Shown here: positions 49,401 through 62,516 of the stretch, piece by piece
Layout of the letters: each line of letters opens with the position of its first letter
Position numbering within the stretch: position 1 is the stretch's first letter
Assembly: GCF_047675955.1 (NCBI RefSeq)
Contig: NW_027327625.1
Span: 62,001 to 126,000, forward strand
Length of the DNA stretch: 64,000 bases
Reading direction: 5' to 3'
Origin: Chlorocebus sabaeus
Taxonomy: Eukaryota; Chordata; Mammalia; Primates; Cercopithecidae
Translations under genes and position numbers: made by a program
The notes under the pieces: generated by a model
What the model was told of the DNA's origin: nothing
The model's database searches: none
The model's input: only the letters and a program-made list of their open reading frames with translations

Positions 49401-52400
49401 ACGGCTTCTTGAGGGGAAAGCTGTAACTCTGTGAAATGAATTAACAGAACACAAAGCAGTTTCTCAGAAAGCTTCTTTCCAGTTGTTAACGGAAGATATT
49501 AATTGTTCACCATAGCTCTCTATGGGCTTCCAAATATCACTTTGCAATTTGCACAAGAACAGTCTTAGCAAAAGGCATCTTGAGGTAAAAGCTGTATCTC
49601 TGTGACATGAATTAACAGAACACAAAACAGTTCCTCAGAAAGCTTCTTTTCAGTTTTTATCTTAGGATATTTCCTTTTTCACCATAGCCTTCTAAGGGCT
49701 TCCAAATATCACTTTGCAAATCCCACAAGAAAAATCTTAGCGAAAGACTTCTGTAGGGGACAGCTGTAACTCTGTTAGATGAATTAACAGAACACAAAAC
49801 TGATTCTCAGAAATCTTTTTTCCAGTTTTTAACGGAAAATATTTCCTTTTTCACCCTAGCCCTCTAGAGTCTTCCAAATATCACTTCGCAAATTCCACAA
49901 GAACAGTCTTAGCGAAAGGCTTCTTTCAGGGAAAGCTGTATCTCTGTGAGATGAATTAACAGAACTCAAAGCAGTTTCTCAGAAAGCTTCTTTCCAGTTT
50001 TTAACGGAAGATATTTCCGTTTTCCCCATTGCTCTCTATGGGATTCCAAATATCACTTTGCAAATTCCACAAGAACAGTCTTAGCGAAAGGCTTCTGGAG
50101 GGGAAATATCTAACACTGTGAGACGAATTAACAGAACACAAAGCAGTTTCTCAGAAATCTTCTTTCCAGTTTTTAACGGATGATATTTCCTTTTTCACCA
50201 TAGACTTCTCGGGGCTTCCAAATATCACTATGCAAATTCCACCAGAACAGTCTTTGAGAAAAGCTTCTTGTTGGAAAATCTGTAACTCTGTGAGATGAAT
50301 TAACAGAACACATATCAGTTTCTCAGAAACCTTCTTTCCAGTTTTACACCGAAGATATTTCCTTTTTCACCGTAGCCCTCTATGGGCTTCCAAATATCAC
50401 TTTGCAAATTCACCAAGAAAAGTTTTAGCAAAAGGCTTCTTGAGGGGAAAGCTGTAACACTGTGAGATGAATTAAGAGAACACTAAATAGTTTCTCAGAA
50501 ATCTTCTTTCCAGTTTTTAACGGAATATATTTCCTTTTTCACCGTAGCCCTCTATGGGCTTCCAAATATCACTTTGCAAATTCCACAAGAACACACCTAG
50601 CGAAAAATTTCTTGAGGGGAAAGCTGTAACTCGGTGTGATGTATTAACAGAACACATGGTAGTTTCTCAGAATGCTTCTTTCCAGTTTTTAATGGAAGAT
50701 ATTTCCTTTTTCAACATAGCCCTCTATGGTCTTCCAAATATCTCTTTGCAAATTACACAAGAACAGCCTTCGTGAACGGCTTCTTGAGGGGAAAGCTGTA
50801 ACCCTGTGAGATGAACTAACAGAACACAAAGCAGATTCTCAGAAAGCTTGTTTTCGGTTTTTATCTTAGGATATTTCCAATTTCACCATAACCCTGTATG
50901 GGCTTCCAAATAACACTTTGCAAATTCCACCAGAAGAGTCTTAGCGAAAGGCTTCTTGAGAGGAAAGCTCTAACTCTTTGAGATGAATTAACAGAACACA
51001 AAGCAGTTTCTCAGAAAACTTCTTTTCAGTTTTTTTCTTAGGATATTTCCTTTTTCAGAATAGCTCTCTATGGTCTTCGAAATATCACTTTGCAAATTCA
51101 ACAAGAACACTCTTAGCGAAAGGCTTCTTGAGGGGAAACTCTAACTCTTCGAAATGAATTAACAGAACACAAAGCAGTTTCTCAGAAAGCTTCTTTCCAG
51201 TTTTTAACGGAAGATATTTCCTTTTTCTCTATAGCCCTGTAGGGGCTTCTAAATATCACTTTCCAAATTACACAAGAACAGTCTTAGCGAAAGTCTTCTT
51301 GATTGGAAAGCTGTAACTCTGTGGGATGAATTAACAGAACACAAAGCAGTTTCTCAGAAAGCTTCTTTTCAGTTTTTATCTTAGGATATTTCCTTTTTCA
51401 CCGTAGCACTCTATGGGCTTCCAACTATCTCTTTGCAAATTTCACAAAAACAATCTTAGTGAACGGCTTCTTGAGGGGAAAGCTGTATCTCTGTGAGATG
51501 AACTAACAGAACACAAAGCAGTTTCTCAGAAAGCTTCTTTTCGTTTTTTATCTGAGGATATTTCCATTTTCACAGTAGACCTCTATCGGCTTCCAAATAT
51601 CATTTTGCAAATTACACAAGAGGAGCCTTAGCTGAAGGCTACCTGAGGGGAATGTTGCAACTCTTTGAGATGAATTAACAGAACACATAGCAGTTTCTCA
51701 GAAAGCTTCTTTTCAGTTTTTAACGAAAGATATTTCCTTTTTCACCATAGCCCTCTATAGACTTCCAAATATCACTTTGCAAATCCCACAAGTACAGTCT
51801 TAGCGAAAGGCTTCTTATAGGGAAAGCTGTAACTCGGTGAGATATATTAACAGAACACACGGCAGTTTCTCAGAAAGCTTCTTTCCAGTTTTTAACAGGA
51901 GATATTTCCTTTTTCAACATAGCCCTCTGTGGGCTTCCTAATATCACTTTGCAAATCCCTCAAGAACAGTCTTAGCGAAGGTCTTCTTGAGAGGAAAGCT
52001 GTAACTGTGTGAGATGAATTAATAGAACACACGTCAGTTTCTCAGAAATCTTCTTTCCAGTTTTTAACGAAAGATATTTTGTTTTTTCACCAGAGCCCTC
52101 TACATGCTTTCAAATATCACTTTGCAAATTTCACAAGAATAGCCTTATCGAAAGGCTTCTTGAGGGGAAAGCTGTAACTCTGTGAGTTGAATTAACAGAC
52201 CACACAGCAGTTTCTCAGAAAACTTCTTTTCAGTTATTATCTTAAGATATTTCCTTTTTCTCCAAAGCCCTCTATGGGCTTCGAAATATCATTTTTCAAA
52301 TTCCACAAGAACAGTTTTAGGGAAAGGGTTCTGGAGGGGAAAGCTGTAACTCAGAGAGTTGAATTAACAGAACACAAAGCAGTTTCTCAGAAAGCTTCTT

Positions 52401-55400
52401 TCCAGTTTTTAACTGAAGAATTTTCCTTTTTCACCGTAGCCCTATTTGTGCTTCGAAATGTCACTTTGCAAATCCCACAAGAACAGTCTTATCGAAAGGC
52501 TTCTTGAAGGGAAAGTTGTAATTCTGTTAGATGAATTATCAGAACACAAAGCAGTTTCTCAGAAAGCTTCTTTCCAGTTTTTAACTGAAGATATTTCCTT
52601 TTTCACCGAAGCCCTCTAGGGGCTTCCAAATATCACTTTGCAAATTCCACAAAAACACTCTTAGAGAATGACTTCTGTAGGGGAATGCTGTAACTCTGTT
52701 AGAAAAATTAACAAAACACAAAGCAGTGTCTCAGAAATCTTCTTCCCAGTTTTTAACGGAAGATATTTCCTTTTTCTCCATAGCCCACTATGGGCTTCCA
52801 AATATCACTTTGCAAATTCCACAAAACAGACTTACCGAAAAGCTTCTTGAGAAGAAAGCTGTAACTCTGTGAGATGAATTACCAGAACACAAAGCAGTTT
52901 CTCAGAAAGTTTCTTTCCAGTTTTTCACTGAAGATATTTCCTTTTTCATCATGGCCCTCAATGGACTTCCAAATATCACTTTGCAAATTGCACAAGAACA
53001 GTCGTAACGAATCGCTTATTGAGGGAAAATCTATAACTCTGTGATACGAACTAAGAGAACACAAAGCAGTTCCTCAGAAAGCTTCTTTTCAGTTTTTATC
53101 TTAGGATATTTCCTTTTTCACCATAGCTCTCTTTGGGCTTCCAAATATCATTCTGCAAATTCCACAAGAACAGTCTTAGCGAAAGGCTTCTGGAGGGGAA
53201 AGTTTTAACTCTGTGAGATGAATTAACAGAACACAAAGCAGTTTCTCAGAAATCTTTCCAGTTTTTAACGGAAGATATGTCCTTTTTCACCATAGCCCTC
53301 TATGGGCTTCCAAATATCACTTTGCAAATTCCACAAGGACAGTCTTACCGAAAGGCGATTTGAGAAGAAAGCTTTAACTCTGTGAGACTAATTAAAAGAA
53401 CACAAAGCAGTTTCTCAGAAAATTTCTTTCCAGTTTTTAATGGAAGATATGTCCTTTTTCACCATAGCCCTCTATGGGCTTCCAAATATCACTTTGCAAA
53501 TTCCACAAGAACAGTCTAAGTGAAAGGCTTCTGGAGGGGAAACCTGTAACTATGTGAGATGAATTAACAGAACACAAAGCAGTTTCTCAGAAAGCTTCTT
53601 TCCAGTTTTTAACTGAAGATATTTCCTTTTTCACCCTAGCCCTCTATGGACTTCCAAATAGCACATTGCAAATTCCACAAGAACAGTGTTAGCGAAAGGC
53701 TTCTGGAGGGGAAAGCTGTAACTCTGTGAGATGAATTAACAGAACACAATGCAGTTTCTCAGAAATCTTCTTTCCAGTTTTTAAGGAAAGATATTTCCTT
53801 TTTCACCATAGTTCTCTATGGGCTTCCAAATATCAATTTGCAAATTCCGCAAGAACAGTGTTAGCGAAAGGCTTCTTGAGGTTAAAGCTGTAACTCGGTT
53901 AGATGTATTAACAGAACACACGGCAGTATCTCAGAATGCTTCTTTCCAGTTTTTAACGGAAGATATTTCCTTTTTCACCATAGCCCTCTAAGGGCTTCCA
54001 AATATCACTATGCAAATTCCAAAAGAGCAGTCTTAGGGAAAGGCTTCTGGAGCGGAAAGCTGTAACTATCTGAAATGAATTAACAGAACACAGAGCTGTT
54101 TCTCAGAAAGCTTCTTTACAGTTTTCAACTGAAGATATTTCCTTTTTCCCCATAGGCCTCTATGGGCTTCCAAATATCACTTAGAAAATCCCACAAGAAC
54201 AGTCTTTGCAAAAGGCTTCTTGAGGGGAAAGGTGTAACTCGGTGAGATGTATTTACAGAACACACGGCAGTTTATCTGAAAGCTTCTTTCCAGTTTTTAA
54301 CTGAAAATAGTTCCTTTTTCACCATACCCCTCTATGGGCTTCAAATTATCACTTTGTAAATCCCACAAAGACACTCTTAGTGAAAAGCTTCATGAGGGAA
54401 TATCTGTAACTCTGTGAGATGAATTAAGAGAACACAAAGTAGTTTCTCAGAAAGCTTCTTTCCAGTTTTTAACTGAAGATATTTACTTTTTCACCATAGC
54501 CCTCTATGGGCTTCCAAATATCACTTTGCAAATCCCACAAGAACAGTCTTAGCGAAAGGCATCCGGATGTGAAAGATGTAACTCGGTGAGATGTAATAAC
54601 AGAACACACGGCAATTTCACAGAATGCTTCTTTAGAGTTTTAACGGAAGATATTTCCTTTTTCACCATAGCCTTCTATGGGCTTCCCAATATCACTTTGC
54701 AAAATCCACAAGAACAGTCTTTACGAAAGGCTTCTAGATGGGAAAGCTGTTACTCAGTGAGATGAATTAAAAGAACACAAAGCAGATTCTCAAAAAGCTT
54801 CTTTCCAGTTTTAAACTGAAGATATTTCCTTTTCATCGTAGCCCCCTATGGGCTCCAAAATAACACTTTGCATATTCCAGAGGAACAGTCTTAGCAAAAG
54901 GCTTCTTGAGCGGAAAGCTCTAACTCTGTGAGATGAATTAACAAACACAAAGCATTTTCTCAGAAATCTTCTTTTCACTTTTTAATTGAGGATATTTCCT
55001 TTTTCACTATAGCCCTCTAATGGCTTCCAAATATCACTTTGCAAATTCAACAAGAAGGTTCTTTGCGAAAGGCTTCTTGAGGGGAAAGCTGTAACTCCGT
55101 GATGTGAATTAACAGAACACAAAGCAGTTTCTCAGAAAGCTTCTTTCCAGTTTTTAACTGAAGATATTTCCTTTTTCACAATAGCCCTCTATGGGCTTCC
55201 AAATATCACTTTGCAAATTACTCAAGAACAGCCTTACAGAAAGGTTTCTTGAGGGGAAAGCTTTAACTCTCTAAGATAAATTAACAGAACACAAAGCAGT
55301 TTCTCAGAAAGCTTCTTTCCAGTTTTTAACAGAAGATATTTCTTCTTTCACCATAGCCCTCTATCGGCTTCCAAACATCACTTTGCAAATTCCAGAAGAA

Positions 55401-58400
55401 CAGTCTTAATGAAAGGCTTTTTGAAGGGAAATCTGTAACTTTGTGAGATGAATTCACAGGACAGAAACAGTTTCTTAGAAAGCTTATTTCCACTTTTTAA
55501 CTGAAGACATTTCCTATTTCACCATAGCCCTCTTCTGGCTTCCAAATATCACCATGAAAATAGCACAAGAACAGTCTTAGCCAAAGGCTTCTTGAAGGGA
55601 AAGCTGTATCTCTTTGAGATAAATTAACAGAACACAAAGTAGTTTCTGAGAAAGCTTCTTTCAGGTTTTTATCTTAAGATATTTCCCTTTTCACCGTAGC
55701 CCTCTGTCGGCTCCAAAATACCAATTTGCAAATTGCACAAGTACAGTATTAGCGGAAGGCTTCTTGAGGGGAAAGCTGTAACTATGTGAGATGAATTAAA
55801 AGAACACAAAGTTGTTTCTCAGAAAGCTTCTTTCCAGTTTTTAACGGAAGATATTTCCTTTTTCACCATAGCCCTCTAAGGGCTTCCAAATATCACTTTG
55901 AAAATTCCACAAGAGCAGTCTTATCGAAAGGCTTTTTGAGGGGAAAGCTGTAAATCAGTGAAATGAATTAACAGAACACAAAGCAGTTTCTCAGAAACCT
56001 TTTTTCCAGTTTTTAACGGAAGATATTTTCTTTTTCATGGTAGACCTCTTTGGGCTTCCAAATATCACTTCGCAAATTCCTCGAGAACAGTCTTACCGAA
56101 AGGCTTCTAGGGGGAAAGCAGTAACTTTGTGAGATGAATTAACAGAACACAAAGCAGTTTCTCAAAAAGTTTCTTTCCAGTTTTTAACTGAAGATATTTC
56201 CTTTTTCACCATAGCCCTCTATGGCCTTCCAAATATCACTTTGCAAATTCCACATGAACAGTCTTAGCGTAAGGATTCTTGAGGGGAAAGCTGTAACTCT
56301 GTGAGATGAATTAAGAGAACACAAAGGAGTTTCTCAGAAAGCTTCTTTTCAGTTTTTATCTTAGGATATTTGCTTTTTCACCACAGCTCTCTATGGGCTT
56401 CCAAATATCACTTCTTAAATTCCACAAGAACACTCTTAGCCAAAGGCTTCTTGAGCGGAAAGCTGTAACTCTGTGAGATGAATTAACAGAACACAAAGCC
56501 GTTTCGCAGAAAGCTTCTTTCCAGTTTTTGACGAAAGAGATTTCCTTTTTCAGCAATGCCCTCTATGGGCTTCCAAATCTCATTTTGCAAATTCCACAAG
56601 AACAATCTTAGCGAAAGGCTTCCTGAGGGGAAAGCTGTAACTCTGTTAGATGAGTTAACAGAACACAAAGCAGTTTCTCAGAGAGCTTCTTTCCAGTTTT
56701 TAACTTAAGATATTACCTTTTTCACGATAGCCCTCTATAGGCTTCCAAATATCACTTTGAAAATTCCCCAAGAACTGTCTTATCGAAAGGCTTTTAGAGG
56801 GAAAAGCTGTAACTCTGTGAGTTGAATTAAGAGAACACAAACCCGTCTCTCAGAAAGCTTCTTTCCAGTTTTTAACGGAATAGATTTCCTTTTACACCAT
56901 AGCCCTCTAGGGACTTCCAAATGTCACTTTGCAAATTCCACAAGAACAGTCTCAGCGAAAGACTTCTTCAGGGGAAAGCTGGAACTCTGTGAGATGAATT
57001 AACAGAACACAAAGCAGTTTCTCAGAAAGCTACTTTCCAGTTTTTTACTGAACATATCTCCTTTTTCACCATAGACCTCTAAGGGTTTCCAAATATCACT
57101 TTGTAAATTCCAAAAGAAGAGTCTTAGCGAAAGCCTTCTTGAGGGGAAAGCTGTAAGTCTGTGAGATGAATTAACAGAACACAAAGCAGTTTCTCAGAAA
57201 GCTTCTTTCCAGTTTTTAACGGAAGAGATTTCCTTTTTCACGATAGCCCTATATGGGCTTCAAATATCTCTTTGCAAATTCCACAAGAACAGTCTTAGCC
57301 AAAGACCACTGGAGGGGAATGCTGTAGCTTTGTTAGGCGAATTAACAGACAACAAAGCAGTTAATCAGAAAGTTTCTTTCCAGTTTTTAACGGAAGATAT
57401 TTTCTTTTCACCGAGATGAATTAAGAGAACACAGTGCAGTTTCTCAGAAAGCTTCCTTTCGGTTTTTATCTTAGGATATTTTCTTTTTCGCCAGAGCCCC
57501 CTATGGGCTTCCAAATATCACTTTGCACATTCCACAAGAACAGTCTTAGGGAAAGACTTCTTGAGGGGAAAGCTGTAACTCTGTGAGATGAACTAACAGA
57601 ACACAAAGCAATTTTCCAGAAAGCTTCTTTTCAGTTTTTATCTTAGCATAATTCCATTTTCAGCTTAGACTTCTATGGGCTTCCAAATATCACTTTGCAT
57701 ATTCCACAAGAACAGTCTTAGAGAAAGGCTTCTTGAGAGGAAAGCTGTAACTCTGTGAGGTGAGTTAACAGAAGACAAAGCAGTTTCTCAGAAAGCTTCT
57801 TTTCGGCTTTTATCTTAGGATATTTCCATTTTCACCATAGCTCTCTATGGGCTTCCAAATATCACTTTGCAAATTCCAAAAGAACAATCTTTGCGAAAGG
57901 CTTCTTGAACAGAAAGCTGTAAATCTCTGAGATGAGTTAACAGAACACAGAGCAGTTTCTCAGAAAGCTTCTTTTCAGTTTTTATCTTAGGATATTTCCT
58001 TTTTCACCATAGTTCTCCAAGGGCTTCCAAATATCACTTTGCAAATTCCACAAGAAAAGTCTTAGCGAAAGGTTTCATGAGGGGAAAGCTGTAACTCTGT
58101 GAGATGAATTAACCGAACACAAAGCGTTTTCTCAGAAGACTTCTTTCCAGTTTTTAACTGAAGATATTACCTTTTTCACCATAGACCTCTTTGTGCTTTC
58201 AAATATCACAGTGCAAATTCCACAAGAACAGTGTTAGCGAAAGGCTTCTTGTGGAGAAAGCTGTAATTCTGTGAGATGAATTAACAGAACACAAAATACT
58301 TTCTCAGAAAGCTTCTTTCCAGTTTTTAACTTAAGATATTTCCTTTTTCACCATAGCACTCTATGTGCGTCCAAATATCACTTTCCAAATTCCACAAGAA

Positions 58401-60613
58401 CAGTCCTAGCGAAAGGCTTCTTGAGGAGAAACCTGTAACCCTCTGAGATGAATTAACAGAAGAAAAAGGGGTTTCTCAGAAGGCTTCTTTTCAGTTTTAA
58501 ACTGAAGATATTTCCTTTTTCACCGTAGCCTTCTACGGGCTTGCAAATATCACTTTGCAAGTTGAACAACAACAGCCTTCACGAAAGAATTCTTGAGGGG
58601 AGATCTGTAACTCTGTGAGATGAATTAACAGAACACAAAGCAGTCTCTCAGAAATCTTCTTTCCAGTTTTTAACTGAAGATATTTCCTTTTTCAACATGG
58701 CCACTTACGGGCTTCCAACTATCGCTTTGCAAATTCACAAGAACACGAAAGCCTTCTTGAAGGGAAAGCTGTAACTCTGTGAGATGAATTAACGGAACAC
58801 AAAGCAGTTTCTCAGAAAGCTTCTTTTCAGTTTTTATCTTAGGATATTTCCTTTTTCACCATAGCCCTCTAAGGGTTTCCAAATATCACGTTGTAAATTC
58901 CACACAACAGTCTTAGCGAATGGCTTCTTGAGGAAAAGCTGTAACTCTCCGAGATGAATTTAAAAAAACACAAAGCAGTTTCTTAGAAAGATTATTTCCA
59001 GTTTTTAACGGAAGATATATCCTTTTTCACCATAGCCCTCTATGGGCTTCCAAATATCACTTTGTAAATTCCACAAGAAGAGTCTTAGAGAAAAGTTTCT
59101 TAAAGGAAAAGCTGTAACTTCGTGAGATGAATTAACAGAACACAAAACAGTTTCTCAGTAAGATTCCTTTGGGTTTTTATTTTAGGATATTTCCTTTTTC
59201 ACCATAGCTCTCTATGGGCTTCCAAATACCACGTTGCAAATTCCACAAGAACAGTCTTAATGAAAGGCTTCTTGAGGGGAAAGCTGTAAGTCTGTGAGAT
59301 GAATTAACAGAACCCAAAGCAGCCCCACAGAAATCTTCTTTTCAGTTTTTAACGGAAGATATTTCCTTTTTCACCTTAGACCTCTGTGGGCTTCCACATA
59401 TCACTTTGAAAATTCCATAAGAAGAGTCTTAGCGCAAATGTTCTTCAGGGGGAAGCTGTAACTCTATGGGAAGAATTAACAGAACACAAAGCAGTTTCTC
59501 AGAAAGCTTCTTCCCAGTTTTTAACGGAAGATATATCCTTTTCCACCATAGCCCTCTATGGGCTTCCAAATATCACTTTGCAAATTCTACAAGAACAATC
59601 TTAGCGAAAGGTTTCTTGAGGGGAAAACTGTAACTATGTGAAAAGAATTAACAGTACACATAGCAGTTTCTCAGAAAACTTCTTTCCAGTTTTTAACGGA
59701 AGATATTTCCTTGTTCACTATAGCCCTCTATGTGCTTCCAAATATCACTTTGCATATTCCAAAAGAACTGTCTTAGCGAAAGGCTTTTTGAAAGGAAAGC
59801 TGTAACTCTGTGAGATGAATTAACAGAACACGAATAAGTTTCTCAGAAAGCTTCTTTCTAGTTTTCAACGGAAGATATTTCCTTTTTCAATAAAGCCCTC
59901 TATAGGCTTCCAAATATCACTTTGCAAATTCCACATAAACAGACTTAGCGAAAGGCTTCTTGAGGGGAAAGCTGTAACTCTGTGAGATGAATTGAGAGAA
60001 CACAAAGCAGTTTCTCAGAATCCTTCTTTCCCGTTTTTAATGGAAGATATTTCCCTTTTCACCGTAGCCCTCTATGGACTTCCAAATATCACTTTGCAAA
60101 TTCCACAAGAACAGTCTAAGCGAAAGGCTTCTTGAGGTGAAAGCAGTGACTCTGTGAGATGAATTAACAGAACACAAAGCAGTTTCTCAGAAAGCTTCTT
60201 TCCAGTTTTTAACGGAAGATATTTCCTTTTTCACCATAGACCTCTATGGGCTTCCTAATATCACTTTGCCAATTCCACAAGAAGAGTCTTAGCGAAAGGC
60301 TTCTTGAGGGGAAAGCAGTAACTGTGAGATGAATTAACCGAAAACAAAGCAGTTTCTCAGAAAGCTTCTTTCCAGTTTTTAAGGGAAGATTTTCCTTTTT
60401 CACCATAACCCTCTATGGGCTTCCAAATATCACTTTGAAAATTCCACAAGAACAGTCTTAGCGAAAGGCTTCTTGAGGGGAAAGCTGTAACTCTGTGAGA
60501 TGAATTAACAGAACACAGAGCAGTTTCTCAGAAAGCTTCTTTCCAGTTTTTAATGGAAGATATTTCCTTTTTCACCATAGCCATCTATGGGCTTCCAAAT
60601 ATCACTTTAAAAG
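49401..60613. repeat. Plain, diverged monomeric alpha satellite
   Basis: About 65 monomers without any recognisable higher-order period. Monomers differ from each other at many positions, and single-base indels are common, for example cagaaatctttccag near 53250, acacgaaagcc near 58743 with the usual agtcttag lost, and the truncated monomer near 57413. Individual variants recur but not in a fixed order. No gene, RNA gene or non-satellite repeat was seen up to the Alu target site. Confidence 0.85.
57405..57420. repeat. Truncated monomer junction (about 92 bp missing)
   Basis: Here ttttcacc is followed directly by gagatgaattaag, whereas a full monomer has about 92 further bases between them. 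The lost part covers the gggcttccaaatatcac and ttccacaagaacagtc blocks and the usual gctgtaactc block. Confidence 0.8.
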
Positions 60614-60623
60614 TTCCACAAGA
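60614..60623 (+). repeat. Target-site duplication, left, of second Alu
   Basis: The ten bases ttccacaaga directly precede the Alu and recur exactly after its poly-A tail at 60934. With the three bases further left (aag against aaa) the match extends to 12 of 13. The satellite monomer reads on normally across the pair. Confidence 0.9.
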
Positions 60624-60904
60624 GCCGGGCGCGGTGGCTGAAGCCTGTAATCCCAGCACTTTGGGAGGCCGAGACGGGCGGATCACGAGGTCAGGAGATC
60701 GAGACCATCCTGGCTAACACGGTGAAACCCCGTCTCTACTAAAAAGTACAAAAAACTAGCCGGGCGAGGTGGCGGGCGCCTGTAGTCACAGCTACTCTGG
60801 AGGCTGAGGCAGGAGAATGGCGTAAACCCGGGAGGAGGAGCTTGCGGTGAGCAGAGATCCGGCCACTGCACTCCAGCCTGGTTGACAGAGCCAGACTCCG
60901 TCTC

Positions 60905-60933
<29 letters not shown>
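60624..60933 (+). mobile_element. Alu SINE, AluY/YR-like, full length with pure poly-A tail
   Basis: The element starts gccgggcgcggtggctgaag (one leading g absent). It has both Alu arms joined by the middle A-rich stretch ctactaaaaagtac, carries agatcgagaccatcctgg, gccgggcgaggtggcgggc and gagatccggccactgcactc, and ends ctccgtctc. A pure run of 29 A follows at 60905-60933. Exact flanking duplications and a pure tail suggest a recent retrotransposition by L1 machinery. The body is close to the AluY consensus with the Old World monkey gatccggcc variant. Reading frames on the minus strand across this element are non-coding Alu sequence. Confidence 0.97.
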
Positions 60934-60935
<2 letters not shown>

Positions 60936-60943
60936 CCACAAGA
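60934..60943 (+). repeat. Target-site duplication, right, of second Alu
   Basis: The bases ttccacaaga follow the poly-A tail and match the left copy exactly. They fall in the conserved ttccacaagaacagtcttag block of the monomer; the interrupted monomer then continues as agagtcttggcgaaagg. Confidence 0.9.
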
Positions 60944-61020
60944 AGAGTCTTGGCGAAAGGCTTCTTGAGGGGATAGCTGTAACTCTGTGAGATGAATTAA
61001 CAGAACACAAAGTACTTTCT

Positions 61021-61824
61021 CAGAATGCTTCTTTTCAGTTTTTATCTTAGGATATTTCCTTTTTCACCTTAGCCCTCTATGGGCTTGAAAATATCACTAT
61101 GAAAATTCCACAAGAACAGTCTTAGCGAAACGCTTCTTAAGGTGAAAGCAGTGACTCTGTGAGATGAATTAACAGAACACAGAGCAGTTTCTCAGAAAGC
61201 TTCTTTCCAGTTTTTAACGGAAGTAATTTCCTTTTTAACCATAGCCCTCTATGGACTTCCAAATATCACTTTGCAAATTCCACAAGAACAGTCGTCGCGA
61301 AAGGCTTCTTGAGCGTAAAGCTGTAACTCTGTGAGATGAATTAACAGAGGACAAAGCAGTTTCTCAGAAAGCTTCTTTCCAGTTTTTAATGGAAGATATT
61401 TCCTTTTTCACCATAGAGCTCTACGGGCTTCCAATATCACTTTGCAAAATCTACAAGAAGAATCTTAGAGAATGGTTTCTTGCTGGGAAAGCAGTAACTC
61501 TGTGAGATGAATTAACAGAACACAGAGCAGTTTCTATCGGAAGATATTTCTTTTTTCACCATAGCCCTCTATGGGCTTCCAAATATCACTTTGCAAATTC
61601 CACAAGAAGAGTCTTCGCGAAAGGCTTCTTCAGGGGAAAGCTGTAACTCTGTGAGATGAATTAACAGATCACAAAGTAGTTTCTCAGAATGCTTCTTTTC
61701 AGTTTTTATCTTAGGATATTTCCTTTTTCACCTTAGCCCTCTATGGGCTTGAAATTATCACTATGAAAATTCCACAAGAACATTCTTAGCGAAAGGCTTC
61801 TTAAGGTGAAAGCAGTGACTCTGT
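61021..61824. repeat. Local duplication, about 4 monomers apart
   Basis: The segment from 61021 recurs from 61685. Shared variants are cagaatgcttcttttcag, caccttagccctctatggg, cttgaaa, cactatgaaaattccac and ttaaggtgaaagcagtgac. The spacing is 664 bp, equal to four monomers less the roughly 24 bp missing at 61535. Just upstream, 60139-60420 resembles about 61810-62085 (gccaattccacaagaag, ttaagggaagattttcc) at a spacing near 1670, with the Alu present only between the two. Confidence 0.75.
61526..61545. repeat. Shortened monomer (about 24 bp missing)
   Basis: The bases gagcagtttct (to 61535) run directly into atcggaagatatttc. The usual cagaaagcttctttccag block, with its HindIII site, and part of the T-run are missing, about 24 bp. 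Confidence 0.75.
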
Positions 61825-62499
61825 GAGATGAATTAACAGAACACAAACCAGTTTCTCAGAAATCTTCTTTCCAGTTTTTAACGGAAGATATTTCCTTTTT
61901 CACCGTAGACCTCTATGGGCTTCCAAATATCACTTTGCCAATTCCACAAGAAGAGTCTTAGCGAAAGGCTTCTTAGGGGAAAGCAGTAACTGTATGATGA
62001 ATTAACCGAACACAAACCAGTTTCTCAGAAAGCTTCTTTCCAGTTTTTAAGGGAAGATTTTCCTTTTTCACCGTAACCCACTATGGGCTTCCAAATATCA
62101 CTTTACAAATTCCACAAGAAGATTCTTAGCGAAAGGCTTCTTGAGAGGAACGCAGTAACTCTGTGAGATGAATTAACAGAACACAAAGCAGTTTCTCAGA
62201 AAGCTTCTTTCTAGTTTTTAAGGAAGATATTTCCTTTTCCACCATAGTCCTCTATGGGTTTCCAAATATCACTTTCAAATTCCACAAGAACAGTTGGAGC
62301 GAAAATCTTCTTCAGGGGAAAGCTGTAACTCTGTGGAAAGAATTAACAGAACACAAAGCAGTTTCTCAGAAAGATTCTTTCTAGTTTTTATGGAAGATAT
62401 TTCATTTTTGACCATAGCCCTTTATGGGCTTCTAATTATCACTTTGCTAATTCCACAAGAACAGTCTTAGCGAAAGGCTTCTTGCGAGAAATCTGTAAC

Positions 62500-62516
62500 T
62501 CTGTGAGGCCTCTATG
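62500..62516. repeat. Truncated monomer junction (about 80 bp missing)
   Basis: The sequence ctctgtgag at 62499-62507 is followed at once by gcctctatgggcttcc. In a complete monomer about 80 bases lie between, covering the cagaaagcttcttt and ttcctttttcaccatag blocks. The form of this loss is very similar to the one at 11663. Confidence 0.8.

Noticed and set aside
60683..60939. Two minus-strand reading frames, one with a long run of F
   Set aside because: They lie within the Alu; the phenylalanine run is the translated poly-A tail in antisense. A known artefact of Alu sequence.
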